NCBI GenBank assembly: GCA_026645415.1
Contig: JAPEVH010000082.1
Location: 1 to 45,977 of the forward strand
Source of the DNA: Candidatus Electronema sp.
Lineage (GTDB): Bacteria; Desulfobacterota; Desulfobulbia; Desulfobulbales; Desulfobulbaceae
Length of the DNA: 45,977 nucleotides
Direction: 5' to 3'
Below, one piece after another: positions 45,633-45,977 of this stretch (position 1 is the stretch's first letter; each line of letters starts with the position of its first letter). The notes under the pieces are model-generated. The model searched no databases, was not told the origin of the DNA, and saw only the letters and a program-made list of their open reading frames with translations. The translations under genes and the position numbers were made by a program.

Positions 45633-45977
45633 GGCTCCCAAGAATAGCTTTTTTGGCGTGTTGAAGCCAAGAGATTTTCGTGGCCTGTTGTTGAGCTGAT
45701 CCATGATTAAGTTGATGTCATTCTGGCACAACATATCGAAATCAGTTCCTTTTGGGAGATATTGGCGTATAAGTCCGTTCGTATTCTCATGAAGTCCCCG
45801 TTCCCAAGCCTGATAAGGGTGAGCGAAGAAGCATTCAGCCTGAAGAGCGGCGGAGAACTCCTCATGAAAAGAAAATTCCTTGCCGTTATCGCACGTTATG
45901 GTGTGAACTTGTTCCTGATATGGGAGCAGTGCTCCGGCAAGAGCCTGTGTGACACTGTCCGCCCGTTTGTCCGGCGC
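45606..45977 (-). mobile_element. IS30-family transposase, C-terminal part (5' end outside window)
   Basis: A minus-strand frame enters from the right edge and stops at 45606-45608. It gives 123 residues with the IS30 DDE signatures TCDNGKEFSFHEEF (second Asp), AHPYQAWERGLHENTNGLIR (catalytic Glu region) and QYLPKGTDFD. It ends NNRPRKSLGFNTPKKLF plus a short tail within the terminal repeat. The frame is intact as far as visible, so the element may be active. It is inserted in the lectin-like gene at 45315-45600. Confidence 0.93.

Overview
The window looks like a chromosomal segment of a Gram-negative, sulfide-oxidising member of the Desulfobulbaceae/Desulfobacterota, possibly a cable-bacterium relative. 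This is inferred from gene content only: a Kdo transferase (LPS), a sulfide:quinone oxidoreductase followed by a DUF1641 gene, a MetF fused to the cysteine-rich MTHFR C-terminal domain, a DUF4390-NtrY-NtrX operon, and a NifX-like gene next to a DUF134 gene. No rRNA or tRNA gene was found. Fragments of insertion sequences sit at both ends: an ISAs1-like tail on the left and a truncated IS30 on the right.

Layout. 0-16.4 kb is mostly housekeeping: transketolase (-), a large secreted subtilase with thrombospondin-type repeats (+), HtpG (-), protoporphyrinogen oxidase (+), WaaA (-), TrmL (+), a secreted VWA protein (-), SerC (+) and a PAS/sigma-54 activator (+). A broken second copy of the trmL 3' end lies on the far side of the VWA gene. 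A degenerate array with an exact 21-bp period fills the gap between serC and the activator.

16.4-23.0 kb is a run of small, mostly exported or membrane proteins on the + strand, and is the most accessory-looking part. It holds two tandem collagen-like lipoproteins with TTG and GTG starts, each overlapped by a conserved 15-residue leader ORF. These are followed by YtxH, DUF948-like, CsbD, two tiny charged paralogues, a three-BON-domain protein, a basic secreted protein, two small membrane proteins and two DUF3494 (ice-binding-like) proteins. I read it as an envelope, surface and stress cluster.

23.0-29 kb carries DUF4390-ntrY-ntrX (-), a NifX-like/DUF134 pair (+) behind a clear promoter and a perfect palindrome, and a membrane-bound cyclic-nucleotide-binding protein (-).

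29.2-40.8 kb is one long minus-strand run. In transcription order it holds an SPFH protein with vault-like repeats, MetF, a CusC/TolC-like outer-membrane factor, a YHS protein, a CusB-like adaptor, and a 1398-residue P-loop (STAND/NACHT-like) NTPase with a C-terminal PD-(D/E)xK-type nuclease motif. The RND pump expected after the adaptor is absent and the NTPase stands in its place. This NTPase is the best candidate for an undescribed defence-type system.

40.8-46.0 kb holds a 23-24-bp GATC-rich tandem array in the divergent SPFH/pilT region, a PilT/PilU ATPase, a solitary IS30 end, the sqr-DUF1641 operon, an orphan YefM antitoxin with a preserved operator, and a two-repeat lectin-like gene cut by an IS30 element that runs off the window.
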